A stretch of DNA of 64,000 bases from Cupriavidus sp. (GTDB lineage Bacteria > Pseudomonadota > Gammaproteobacteria > Burkholderiales > Burkholderiaceae). The stretch lies in NCBI GenBank assembly GCA_031180665.1, contig JAPSLP010000003.1, positions 124,001 through 188,000 on the forward strand. Direction: 5' to 3'. Shown here piece by piece: positions 1 through 8,993 of the stretch. Below the pieces are notes generated by a model. That model ran no database searches, was not told where the DNA came from, and worked only from the letters and a program-made list of their open reading frames with translations. The translations under genes and the position numbers were made by a program. Every line of letters starts with the position of its first letter. The first letter of the stretch is position 1.

Positions 1-3000
1 GAGGCCCGCGATCGCGACCGTCGCCATGCTGCCGGCCAGCGCGGCCGGGTCCGGTCCGTAGGCCACCACCACCGGCCCGGCCGGACTCCACGGATCGCCC
101 GCGCCATCGGCGGTCCGTACGGCGGCGCGCCATGGCTGCGTCGCGGGATCGAGCTGCCAGGCTTCCAGACTCGCCAGGCGCGGACGCACCGCGGCGACGA
201 TCTCGAGCCAGTCGCGGTCGATGCGCGGGCGTCCTTCGTCGTCGCGCATCGCGGCGCGCAGCGGACCGACGGCCAGCGACGGCACCAGCGGCAGCACCGG
301 CAGGCGGGCGTGGCCGACGAGGGCGCGGATCGCTTGCCGCAGGGCGTGCACACTCCCGGCGCCGCCTTCCGGCGCGGCCGTCATGCGTGTCTGCAAGCGG
401 GCAAGCGCCTGCGCCAGCGGCTCGGCATCGTCAGCCTGCACGGCGCCCCAGGCCCGGCATTGCGCAAGGCACCATGCCACCGCGGCGGGGTCGTTCAGAT
501 CGGCCGCGGCGAGCGCGGCCAGCAGCGAGTTCAGCCGATCCCGTAGCATGCTGACCCGGGCCACCAGATCGGCCACCATCGCATCGCGCAACGGCGAGGC
601 GGGCGCGGCGTCGTCGTCGCGGCCATCGATCGCTCCCGGCAGCGGTGGATCGCTGTCGCCGCCGCCAAGCAGTTCGGCCAGCCGCGTGGCGCGGGCCAGC
701 TTGTCCGCGGCGGTGCCCGATGCGAGCGGCAGCGATGCATCGCGTTCGCCGCGCACGCGCTGCGCCAGTTCGGCAGGCGGCAGCGCGAAGGCCTCGATGC
801 CATGCAGGCCGAGATCGGCCAGGCTCACCGTGTCGGCACCGACGGTCCAGGTCCACCCGCCCGCCGGGCCCAGCTCCCGATCGAGCAGGCTTGCGAAGGC
901 GGGATCGGCAAGCACGGCCGGGGGCGCGCCCACCTGCGCACCAACCGGCGCCGCATTGCCGGGCGGCAGCACCGCCCACGCCGATACGCGTACGCTGACG
1001 GCGTGCCGCGGCGTGCGTATCGCACGCAGTTCGGGCGGCGGGCCAAGACCTGCCGCGGCCTCCATCGCGGCGTTGCCCAGGCCGCCATGGCCGCAGACCT
1101 GCGCATGGATGCCGTCGGCCACCAGCAGATCGGCATAGGTGTCGAGCGCCGCATCGCAGGTCGCCAGCGCTTCGCGCACGCCGGCCGGCAGCGCCGGCGG
1201 CGGAGGGTCGCCTGGCTGATGCCGGAACAGCAGCCGCAGCACGCGCGCCCCGTCGCAGCAGCGCGTGCCGGCATGCGTGTCGCGCATCGGATAGTCCTCG
1301 CGCAGCTTGCGCACGGTATCCCAGTCGCCGACGATGCGCTCGACCTCGAGGCCCAGCGCCTCGTAGGGATGCACGCCCAGCCGGACCCGCTCGGCCAGAC
1401 GCATTGCCGCGCGAACCTTGGTCGAATCGATCTCGATCCGCCAGCGCGCATCGCCCGGATGGCGGACCGCCGCATCGCGCAGCAGCGCGGCCGTCATCGC
1501 CTGCGTGTGCGACGGCGCGTGCAGCAGCCCGGCGGCGGTGGGGCCGGGCGGCAGGCCATGGCCGGGATTGGCCGCATCGTAAGGCGCCGGTGCATCGACC
1601 CAGCCGTACACGCCCAGGCGCCAGGGCGCACGCGCGTCCTGCAGCTCGCGCAGGCGCGAACAGGCAAGGCCGGTGATCCACGGATCCACGCGATGGCTGG
1701 CCGTATCGAGCGCGGCCAGCACGCAGCCGAAGACGCCGTCGGGATCGTCGGCATAGGCTTTCACCAGCGCGGCCAGTGCCTCGATGCCGCGCAAGCAGCG
1801 CTTGGCCACGCGCCGGGCGCCGGGGTCGGGCGAGGCAAACAGGTCGTCGAGCTGCGGCTGCGACGCCGTGCCCGGATAGCCGCGCTGCACCAGCTCGATC
1901 AGCGCATCGGTGCCCGCCTGCAAGGGCAAGGGGGCGTTTGGGTCGACGGCCAGGCCGGCGCCGATGGCCTCCCGCGCCTGGCCGACGCTGGCGCGCAGCA
2001 GGCACAGCGATTCGAAGATCAGATGGCCGAGCAGGCCAAGCTTGCGGTCCCAGCGGTACGGGAAGACTTCGCTGTCTTCCTCCAGCAGCAGGCGCAGCGT
2101 GTCGGGGTCGTCGGCATCGGCTTCCGGCGTGCTGGCGGGCAGATGCGCCTGCTCCGTGAAGGCACCCAGCGGCGATAGCGGCGTCTTGCGCCCGGCCAGG
2201 CTCGATGCCGTCTCCCGCTCCCATGCGCTTGGCTCGAGCGGCGGCAGTCCTCGCATTGCGCGGATCGCGTTCGTCACGGGCAGCGGCGCGACGAGGCGAA
2301 TGCCCCAGCGGCGCGTGGGCGTGTCCTCGCCCAGCAGTTCGGCCGCCCGCTGCGCGGTGGCGCCGACCACGGTGCCAGGATGGCTCGCGGCATCGGCGGC
2401 GGCCGCATCGCGCCACGGGCCGGTCCAGTCGCGAATCTGTCCCGCCGTGATGTTTTGCCCGGTCCAGCCCGCGAGTACGGTGGCCGGCAGCAGGCCGTAG
2501 GGCTGCGAGCCGACGCGGATCGCCGGATACGGGCCCTGCGGCGCGAGCCACGCCTGCGCCCATTCGGCCAGGTGCGCCTCGTGCTCGCCCGCGCCGATGA
2601 CATCGCGCAGCGCGTGGCCCCACAGCACCGGCCACAGCGCCTGCACGACCAGCGGATCGTATCCCGGCGCGGCAACGTCGCCGCCTTGCAGCTTGATGGG
2701 AACGGCATCCGGCCCGGCCAACGCCTGCATCACGGCGGCGGACGCACTGTCCGGGGGCGGCGGCGCATCGTCGATGCCTTCCCATGCGGCCGGATCGCCG
2801 CCGGTCTCAGCGGTCGCCTCGCCATCCACCGTATTGGTCGGCGTGCCGGGGCGCAGCACCGACAGCCGTCCGCTGAGCGCGTGCATCGCGATCAGCGGCG
2901 CGGGGTCGGCGTCTCCCATGCCGGCCACCACGATCGCGTCGAGCGCGGGCGGCTGGGCGCCGGCGGGGAAGGGGATCTCGATCGCCAGCTCGAGTTCCTT

Positions 3001-3537
3001 GGCGACCTCGAACGAGGTCCACCACGTGCGCGGCAGCTCGCCCGTGGCCGCGGGGTATTCGAAGGCGGTCAAGCCGAGCTGTTCGGCAATCCGTTCCCGC
3101 TGCGGACGCATCGTGCCGGCCAGCGTGGGCGCTCCCGGCTGGCCTGCCTGGATGAACCAGACGTGGATCGCGGGCGGCAGGCCGTAGGGCTGATGGGTGT
3201 CGGGCCAGGCCGCCGGATCGCGCGGCTGCGCCGTGCCGCGATCGGTGCGCGGCATCGGGTCGGCCACGATGGCGACGGTTCGCCGCAGCCATAGCGAGCG
3301 TTCGACGCCCAGCCGCGCGCACAGCATCCGCCATTGCATGCCGGCATCGGCGGGGAATTGGCGCAGCACGTCGTCGTAGAGATCGAGCTCGGCCGGCGAC
3401 GGCGCGATGGGCCGGCGCGCCATCGAGAATTCGTCGGGCCATACGCGCAGCCGCAGCATCCAGCCGGGCCGATCGCCGTCCGGCGCGTAGAAGCGCGTTT
3501 CGATCCGCACGGGCGCCAGCACGTCGACGACACTCAT
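1..3537 (-). CDS. Very large protein of unknown function (protein A), C-terminus beyond window
   Basis: Reading the minus strand from an ATG at 3537 gives 1179 codons with no stop up to base 1, so the gene is incomplete here. The start overlaps the stop of the upstream gene by four bases (ATGA), which suggests translational coupling. The N-terminus has the pattern VRIETRFYAPD followed by LRLRVWPDEF, and around residue 340 there is IRVGSQPYGLLPA. I recall these motifs from large uncharacterised proteins of actinobacteria and myxobacteria that co-occur with proteins B and C. A proline-rich acidic linker lies near residue 255. No signal peptide, membrane segment or catalytic motif is visible. 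Function unknown. The frame is supported by the absence of stops over 3.5 kb and by the fit with its neighbours. Confidence 0.85.
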   Translation of the reverse strand, partial: MSVVDVLAPVRIETRFYAPDGDRPGWMLRLRVWPDEFSMARRPIAPSPAELDLYDDVLRQFPADAGMQWRMLCARLGVERSLWLRRTVAIVADPMPRTDRGTAQPRDPAAWPDTHQPYGLPPAIHVWFIQAGQPGAPTLAGTMRPQRERIAEQLGLTAFEYPAATGELPRTWWTSFEVAKELELAIEIPFPAGAQPPALDAIVVAGMGDADPAPLIAMHALSGRLSVLRPGTPTNTVDGEATAETGGDPAAWEGIDDAPPPPDSASAAVMQALAGPDAVPIKLQGGDVAAPGYDPLVVQALWPVLWGHALRDVIGAGEHEAHLAEWAQAWLAPQGPYPAIRVGSQPYGLLPATVLAGWTGQNITAGQIRDWTGPWRDAAAADAASHPGTVVGATAQRAAELLGEDTPTRRWGIRLVAPLPVTNAIRAMRGLPPLEPSAWERETASSLAGRKTPLSPLGAFTEQAHLPASTPEADADDPDTLRLLLEEDSEVFPYRWDRKLGLLGHLIFESLCLLRASVGQAREAIGAGLAVDPNAPLPLQAGTDALIELVQRGYPGTASQPQLDDLFASPDPGARRVAKRCLRGIEALAALVKAYADDPDGVFGCVLAALDTASHRVDPWITGLACSRLRELQDARAPWRLGVYGWVDAPAPYDAANPGHGLPPGPTAAGLLHAPSHTQAMTAALLRDAAVRHPGDARWRIEIDSTKVRAAMRLAERVRLGVHPYEALGLEVERIVGDWDTVRKLREDYPMRDTHAGTRCCDGARVLRLLFRHQPGDPPPPALPAGVREALATCDAALDTYADLLVADGIHAQVCGHGGLGNAAMEAAAGLGPPPELRAIRTPRHAVSVRVSAWAVLPPGNAAPVGAQVGAPPAVLADPAFASLLDRELGPAGGWTWTVGADTVSLADLGLHGIEAFALPPAELAQRVRGERDASLPLASGTAADKLARATRLAELLGGGDSDPPLPGAIDGRDDDAAPASPLRDAMVADLVARVSMLRDRLNSLLAALAAADLNDPAAVAWCLAQCRAWGAVQADDAEPLAQALARLQTRMTAAPEGGAGSVHALRQAIRALVGHARLPVLPLVPSLAVGPLRAAMRDDEGRPRIDRDWLEIVAAVRPRLASLEAWQLDPATQPWRAAVRTADGAGDPWSPAGPVVVAYGPDPAALAGSMATVAIAGL

Positions 3538-6080
3538 GCCAGCTCCAGCTTGCCGATCATCACGCGCACGGGCGGCGCGAAGGTGGCGATGCCGTAGGCC
3601 GCCCCGTCGGCGACGGTGCCGGCTGGCCGTTCCTGATCGTCGTGCCAGCTATAGAAGCGGTAGCCTGCCGGCGGCTCTTCCAGTACCACCCAATACTTGC
3701 CCAGGTCCGACGGTGCCACGTTGAAGGCGAAGAACGCGACATCCGGGCCGATCCTGCCGGGGAAGGTCGGGAAGTGCTTGCGCGATTCGTCGAGCGGCTG
3801 GTTCTCGGGAGGCACCGTCCAATCGGCATCGGCCTGGTACAGATACACGACCGTGTCCGGATAGCGGCGGAACAGCGGGGTCTTGAACAGCACCACCGCC
3901 TCGCTGGCTAGCACGGTCGGCGCCAGCGCGGCGCCGCCCAATGCCGTCGCGGCGGGCCAGTTGCGGATCGGATGGATATCGAACTGGCCGCCGGTGCGCT
4001 GCCAGAACTTGCGCAGTGGCGACCAGCGCGGGGCGATCGGGAAATTGCGCCAGCGCAGTTCGGCCAGCGCCTGGTGGTTGGCACCGACCAGCACGCCTTC
4101 CACGAAGGCGGCGTGGGTGGCCAACCCCACCACGCGGTCCTGCTGCAGCTCGCCGATGCCGGGCAGCATCCAGTCGGGCGCGGCCTCATTGAGGAATTGC
4201 CACAGCGGCAGGTCCAGCTCGGGCTCGATTTCGACTGGGCCGATGTCGACGATGCCGGGAAGGGTGGCAAGCACGCGGTTGACCACCGGCGGGCGCGCCG
4301 CGAACGGATCGACGGCATCGGCGACGCGTTGCCCCAGCAGGGTCAGGTCCACCGGCCGGCAACGGGGACGGCTTGCCGCCAGCGTGTCGACCCATTGGCC
4401 GGCGGCCGGCTCGTCGATCCGTTGCCCGGGTTCGCGCACCGCGCGAATGACCTCGTCCGGATCGACCCGGCCATCGGCATCGGGCGTCAGGGCAGCGAAC
4501 GCGGCGGCAAGCCGGTTCAGGTCCGCCGTCGTTTCGCTGTCCATCAGCATCCGCAACATGTCGTCGGCCTGCCGCTCGTCGTCGAAGGCGCGCCGCACCG
4601 CATCCTTCAGCAAGGGGCCGGCATCTGCGCGCGGCTTGTGCCAGATCGCATCGGGATCGTCGGTTGCCGCCGGGCAGGCTGCGGCCGCTTCGAGCAGCAC
4701 GCGATGGGCAATCGCGCCGTCGCGGGTCAGCGCCGAGCGCGCAGGGCCCGGACGCAACGCGCGCCGCGCGGCCGAGGACCAGATCGCCGGGACCATGCCG
4801 GGCGTGCGTCCGGTCAAGGCCGACGACACGGTGTGCTGCTCGTTCACCGGCATGCGGCCGAGCATGGCGCCGAGCACCGCCAGCTTGTCCACCGGATCGG
4901 GGGGCATATGGCGGAACCAGAGCGAGCGCGAGACTTCGACCCCGAGCGCGACATTGCCGATGCGCTCGCGTGCGATCGCCAGATCGCCCGCACGCGTCGC
5001 GGCGGCCTTGGCGATGCGGTCCTGCCACGCAATGGCGGCCCATGCTCCAAGGCCCGCCGCGCCGCGATGGCGCGGATCGGTATGGAATTGCGCGCTCCAG
5101 CCGGCCGCCGGCGCCGTGCCCGGCATCGTGAACGGGGCGTGGTAGCGCGGTGCGGTCAGCAGCCAGCGGCCCGGGGGCATCGGCGGCATCGCAGCGAGCG
5201 CGGCGGTTTCCTCGGCCAGCCAGGGTGCGACCGGGTCTGCTGGCGCACCCACCATGCTGACCCGTTGCAGCGCGCCGCCCATCGCCAGGGCGGCGGTGGC
5301 AGGCTCGCCTGCAGCGGCCTCGCCGCGCCGCAGGCAATGCAGCTTCGCGCGGCCGAAGTCCTCCTTCAGTTCGCCGTCGACCGGCGTGCGCAGCCGCTTG
5401 GCGATCTCGCCGAAGTCGCCGCCTTCGCCCGTACGGAAGCCCCAGCTGTCGTAGCAGGCGACGCGCACCGGCTGGCCCGCGGCGACGGGCCACGCATCGC
5501 GCAGCGTGCCGTCGGGATCGACCACGTAGGCCGGCACCAGGCAGGCAACGTAGGCCGTTTGCGCTTGCAGCTTCTTCGGACTCAGGATGCGGCTGTACCA
5601 GTCGCCGTCGATCTCATGCACGTGCGCCCACTGGTGCGAGTCGCCGAGCGGATGATCGGACTGCGCCTGCGGAGACAGCGTGACGCGGCCATCGCGGCCG
5701 GGCACGATGTCGGTCGGCAACCCCACCACCAGCACCAGCCACGGCCGTATCGCACCGGGCAGCGCCGGATCGGGCGAATACCGCCACGGCAGGTCCAGCG
5801 TATCGGTGTGGCTGAATTCGATCAGCGCACGCTTGGTGTCCTCCGCATCGGACGCGCCCGGCGGCGGATAGCGCCGGGTGATGGTCCCGGGAGCCAGCCT
5901 TTGCACATCGCCCGGGCCGAACAGCTCGTAGGGGGCGGGCGCCGTGATCGAGCGCGGCGCGCCACCGACGCCGATTTCCTCCAGCGTCAGCGTGGCGCCG
6001 GCCTGCAACCGGCCCGCGACCACGTTGCCATTGGCGCCATGGCGCAGCGCGGTGACCTGCCAGGAATGGAAGTTGGCCAT
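3534..6080 (-). CDS. Large conserved protein of unknown function (protein B, 848 aa)
   Basis: The 848-residue product starts three bases after the stop of protein C and overlaps the start of protein A, so the three genes look like one transcript. The N-terminus (MANFHSWQVTALRHGANG) has no signal peptide. The C-terminal third carries GANHQALAELRWRNFP near residue 663, then a WP-containing stretch and YPDTVVYLYQ near residue 740. This resembles, from memory, a conserved block with NHEMARELLWREYP in other large uncharacterised proteins of the same type of cluster. There is no recognisable catalytic site, repeat or membrane span. The length and soluble character would suit a structural or scaffold protein, but that is inference. 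Confidence 0.85.
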   Translation of the reverse strand: MANFHSWQVTALRHGANGNVVAGRLQAGATLTLEEIGVGGAPRSITAPAPYELFGPGDVQRLAPGTITRRYPPPGASDAEDTKRALIEFSHTDTLDLPWRYSPDPALPGAIRPWLVLVVGLPTDIVPGRDGRVTLSPQAQSDHPLGDSHQWAHVHEIDGDWYSRILSPKKLQAQTAYVACLVPAYVVDPDGTLRDAWPVAAGQPVRVACYDSWGFRTGEGGDFGEIAKRLRTPVDGELKEDFGRAKLHCLRRGEAAAGEPATAALAMGGALQRVSMVGAPADPVAPWLAEETAALAAMPPMPPGRWLLTAPRYHAPFTMPGTAPAAGWSAQFHTDPRHRGAAGLGAWAAIAWQDRIAKAAATRAGDLAIARERIGNVALGVEVSRSLWFRHMPPDPVDKLAVLGAMLGRMPVNEQHTVSSALTGRTPGMVPAIWSSAARRALRPGPARSALTRDGAIAHRVLLEAAAACPAATDDPDAIWHKPRADAGPLLKDAVRRAFDDERQADDMLRMLMDSETTADLNRLAAAFAALTPDADGRVDPDEVIRAVREPGQRIDEPAAGQWVDTLAASRPRCRPVDLTLLGQRVADAVDPFAARPPVVNRVLATLPGIVDIGPVEIEPELDLPLWQFLNEAAPDWMLPGIGELQQDRVVGLATHAAFVEGVLVGANHQALAELRWRNFPIAPRWSPLRKFWQRTGGQFDIHPIRNWPAATALGGAALAPTVLASEAVVLFKTPLFRRYPDTVVYLYQADADWTVPPENQPLDESRKHFPTFPGRIGPDVAFFAFNVAPSDLGKYWVVLEEPPAGYRFYSWHDDQERPAGTVADGAAYGIATFAPPVRVMIGKLELA

Positions 6081-6083
6081 GCT

Positions 6084-8357
6084 TCAGACCCCCGACAGGT
6101 CGACCGGCGACAGCAGGTCCGCCATCGGCACCGCACCGCCGGCGCTGTTGCCGCGCGCGAAGGCATGCGCGGCGGTGGCGCTGGTGTAGCTCGCAAAATC
6201 CGTGGGCGGCACCGTGGTCCACACTTCGCGTGCGGCTTGTATCAACTGGGCCGTGTTGCCGAGCGCGGGAGGCCGATGGCTGGCCGCGACCAGATGCGCG
6301 ATCGCCCTCAGATCGGTGCGCTCGGCAATCTGCTCGTGCTCGAGACCGGGGAGGATCACGACGAGGTCGACCATGCGCTGGTCGTCCTGCGCCACGCTCC
6401 GGTGCGGCGGGCCGCTGCTCAGCACCACCCCGGCATCGAGCACGTCGAAGGGCGGGCGGTTCAGCTGTTCGGCCTCGTTCAGGTTGCAGTAGTGGCCCGG
6501 CGCGAAACGCTCGGCCACCGGATCGCCGGGCGTCAACACGCGCACGCCGGCGCGCGCCGGCAGCGGCAAGCCATCCACGCGCTCGATCGGCAGGCCCAGC
6601 GGCGCGCGGCGTTGCGACCATTGCAGGGCGCCGGTCGGCGGCACGGCGGCGACGCCCGCGCGCGTGGGACGCGGGGCCAGCACCACGGCCGGATCGTCGA
6701 TCGATGCGGCCCGCACATTGCCGGCACGCGCGATCTCCTGCTGCACGATCGCCAGCAGCTCGCCGGGACTGGCGGCCATATCCGCCGGGCCGCTGCCCAG
6801 CGAGAAGGTCTCGTCCCAGGAGACGTCGAACAGGAAGGTCTCGATGGTCAGCCGGCCGCGAATCACCAGCGGGCCGGGACCGGATACGGTGCCGTCGAGC
6901 CGCACGCCGCCGAAGCTGAAGCCGCCGGCGCGCACGTCGAAGCCGGCGGATGCATTGGCAACGAAGGCGAAGGGGCGGAACTGCACCAGCGCATCGAGCT
7001 GCAGGAAGCCATGCGCGGTCAGCCCCATCGAGAACGTGATGTCGAAGCGCCCGCCGAGCTGGATGGTGTTGGTCGTGAAGGCCAGATAGCCTTCGGCGCG
7101 GATCGACAGCGGCCCGCCCAGCGTTTGCAGCGACAGCCCGACGCGGCGCAGGGCCGGCAGCTGCGCCGGCTCGGGGTTGAAGCCCGGATAGAAGCCGCCG
7201 ATCGACACCACCGCATACGCCTGGCTGCCCCAATGCAGCCGCATCGCGGCGTCGCCGTAAACCGAGAAGACCCCGAGCACATGGCTGTCGACCAGGCTGG
7301 CGTCGATCGACACCAGCGCCTGCGCCGGATCGACGACGCCCAGCAGGTCCAGCCGCAACTGCACCAGTCCCGGCACGCCCGGGATGCCGGCACGGGCGAC
7401 GCCAAGCAGCACGACCTTGCCGCTCGGGACCTCGGCGACCAGACCGAGATCGAGCGACAGGAAGCTGCCCGCACCCGCGGACAGCCACGCCAGCCGCAAG
7501 GTCGGCGCGATCAGATGGCGTCCCTGGAACGCGGGAAAGAAGCGTCGCAGGGCTTCGATCGCGATGCTGGGGTTCGTCGGCGGACGCGTGGCCAGCAGCG
7601 TGTCGGCCGCCGCGCCGGTGCGCACGGCGACCGCCAGCGCGTCGGTATCGGCGCGACGGTGGACCCCAACCAGTCCGCCGACGCGGTCGAGCGAGAAGCC
7701 GAACGAAAGCTGGATGGGCGGAACGAACGCCGCGCCCATCAGCGCCAGAAAGGAGGGCACGCCGTCCGGCAGGCGTTCGAGCACCGCCGAGGCGCTGATC
7801 GATACCGCGCCCAGCGGCACGTTCAGCGCGCCGCCGAAGCCCGCGGCTGAACTTGCGACCGAAGGCAGGCGCACGATCGCGCCGCCGCCCGGCAGGCCGC
7901 CGCCGAAGGGCGAGGGCAGCGATACGGCAATGCCGGACGGCTGCTGCGGTCCTACGGTAAACGGTGGCAACGTGGTGTTGTCCGGCAGCTTGGGCTGCAG
8001 GACCAGCGAGGCCGAGGAAAACGCCAGCTTCAGCGGGCCGAGCGGCAGTTCGCCGTTCAGGCCCTGCGCGCTGTCCCAGTTCAGCGCGCGCGCGAGGTCC
8101 TGCAGGCCGGGAATATCGGGCAACCCTTCGAGCAGGTATCGGTTCAGATGGGCGGCGAGCTTGTCGCGCGCGGCGGTCCAGGCGTCGACGGCCGCGGTCC
8201 AAGCGCTCGCGGACGGCGCGCTCTGCGCGATCGCGTCCAGTTGCTGTGCGGCTGCCTGCAGCGCATCCAGATCCGCGGAGGGAGCCGCCGGGCCGAGCGC
8301 GCGCCGCAGGCTGTCCCCCAATTCCACCGCGTATCGGATGACTTCGCTGCTGGCCAT
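6084..8357 (-). CDS. DUF6603-like protein of unknown function (protein C, 757 aa)
   Basis: First gene of the three-gene cluster. I chose the ATG at 8357 (MASSEVIRYAVELGDSLRRA) because the open frame upstream of it runs through a REP element and is not credible coding sequence. The N-terminal ~150 residues are helical. Residues ~150-520 alternate hydrophobic strands with glycines: VSIDASLVDSHVLG, then GGFYPGFNPEP, then LAFTTNTIQLGGRFD. This is a pattern I associate with the family named DUF6603, typically predicted as a long beta-rich fold. The C-terminus is less conserved. No signal peptide is seen. The role is unknown; partners A and B follow with almost no spacing, so a shared complex is plausible. 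Confidence 0.8.
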   Translation of the reverse strand: MASSEVIRYAVELGDSLRRALGPAAPSADLDALQAAAQQLDAIAQSAPSASAWTAAVDAWTAARDKLAAHLNRYLLEGLPDIPGLQDLARALNWDSAQGLNGELPLGPLKLAFSSASLVLQPKLPDNTTLPPFTVGPQQPSGIAVSLPSPFGGGLPGGGAIVRLPSVASSAAGFGGALNVPLGAVSISASAVLERLPDGVPSFLALMGAAFVPPIQLSFGFSLDRVGGLVGVHRRADTDALAVAVRTGAAADTLLATRPPTNPSIAIEALRRFFPAFQGRHLIAPTLRLAWLSAGAGSFLSLDLGLVAEVPSGKVVLLGVARAGIPGVPGLVQLRLDLLGVVDPAQALVSIDASLVDSHVLGVFSVYGDAAMRLHWGSQAYAVVSIGGFYPGFNPEPAQLPALRRVGLSLQTLGGPLSIRAEGYLAFTTNTIQLGGRFDITFSMGLTAHGFLQLDALVQFRPFAFVANASAGFDVRAGGFSFGGVRLDGTVSGPGPLVIRGRLTIETFLFDVSWDETFSLGSGPADMAASPGELLAIVQQEIARAGNVRAASIDDPAVVLAPRPTRAGVAAVPPTGALQWSQRRAPLGLPIERVDGLPLPARAGVRVLTPGDPVAERFAPGHYCNLNEAEQLNRPPFDVLDAGVVLSSGPPHRSVAQDDQRMVDLVVILPGLEHEQIAERTDLRAIAHLVAASHRPPALGNTAQLIQAAREVWTTVPPTDFASYTSATAAHAFARGNSAGGAVPMADLLSPVDLSGV

Positions 8358-8705
8358 GCGTCGTGCCCTGGCGTACTGCGTCGATCGAGGACCGCCCGGG
8401 CAGGCCGGGCGAGCAGGCGGTCCATGCGACTCGGGTAGGAAGCGGTCGTCCCCGCGAAGGCGGGGACCCAGCGGCTTCTCAAGACGCTGGATTCCCGCAT
8501 GCGCGGGAATGACATGATGGTTGTCAAAGTTTTGCCGGTAAATCCGCCTAGCCAGCAAACTCGCAGGGACGTCTTATCTGAGGCGAGAGCAACGAAGGAC
8601 GCAAATGAATTCTGTGCAGGTCTGGTCCGCGCGCGGTTTTATTCGTATCAGGGCTGAAACAGAGCGACGGGCGCGGGGGGCATTGCCGCTGCGATCATGC
8701 TCCGC
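8358..8705. other. Non-coding gap with one REP element
   Basis: Intergenic sequence between protein C and the DUF3325 gene, both on the minus strand. It contains the REP copy at 8445-8513. Between 8514 and 8705 I see no gene and no clear terminator. The promoter of the A-B-C cluster should lie here, but no convincing -35/-10 pair stands out. Confidence 0.6.
8445..8513. repeat. REP-type repeat, copy 1
   Basis: A 69-base element made of two imperfect palindromes: CCCCGCGAAGGCGGGG at the left and TTCCCGCATGCGCGGGAA at the right, joined by a spacer containing GACGCTGG. It closely matches the copy at 14259-14326. Elements of this kind are dispersed in intergenic regions of many beta-proteobacteria. 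It can form two hairpins in RNA. Confidence 0.85.
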
Positions 8706-8993
8706 TTACCGGCGAGCTGCGTGCCGCCGCTCCCGCCAGATCAACGCGCCATAGACCAGGCCCGCGGCCAGGCTGGTCTGCCCGCTGTAATGCACCAGTC
8801 CCAGCGCCCAGCCGCGATGCGCCACCAGGATCCACAGGGCCAGCACAAGGCCGAGCCAGCCGGCGGCGCGCAGCAGGCGCGTACGCGACCGTGGCAACGA
8901 AACGCCAAATATGGCTTGCTGATGCCGCTCCATCGCGAGCGCCAGCGCGCCGAATGCCCCGATGCAAAGCAGGAAGGCGAGCAGGTCCATCAT
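8706..8993 (-). CDS. DUF3325 small membrane protein
   Basis: A 95-residue protein starting MMDLLAFLLCIGAFGALALA. It has three hydrophobic segments typical of DUF3325, a family almost always found after PepSY proteins in siderophore-receptor operons. The first ATG (8993) overlaps the PepSY stop codon; the second ATG is three bases later. It is the last gene of the operon that begins with the FecI sigma factor. The exact role is unknown; an inner-membrane helper in ferric-siderophore reduction or transport is inferred from context only. Confidence 0.85.
   Translation of the reverse strand: MMDLLAFLLCIGAFGALALAMERHQQAIFGVSLPRSRTRLLRAAGWLGLVLALWILVAHRGWALGLVHYSGQTSLAAGLVYGALIWRERRHAARR

Noticed and set aside
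431..2785. 784-codon minus-strand open frame
   Set aside because: It lies in another phase inside protein A. Its translation is dominated by Arg, Ala and Gly as expected for a shadow frame in GC-rich DNA.
3972..7850. 1292-codon plus-strand open frame antisense to proteins B and C
   Set aside because: The translation is rich in Arg/Gln/His with no domain; it arises from the codon bias of the genes on the other strand.
8358..8558. 67-codon N-terminal extension of protein C
   Set aside because: It reads through a REP element, and the ATG at 8357 fits a plausible protein start.
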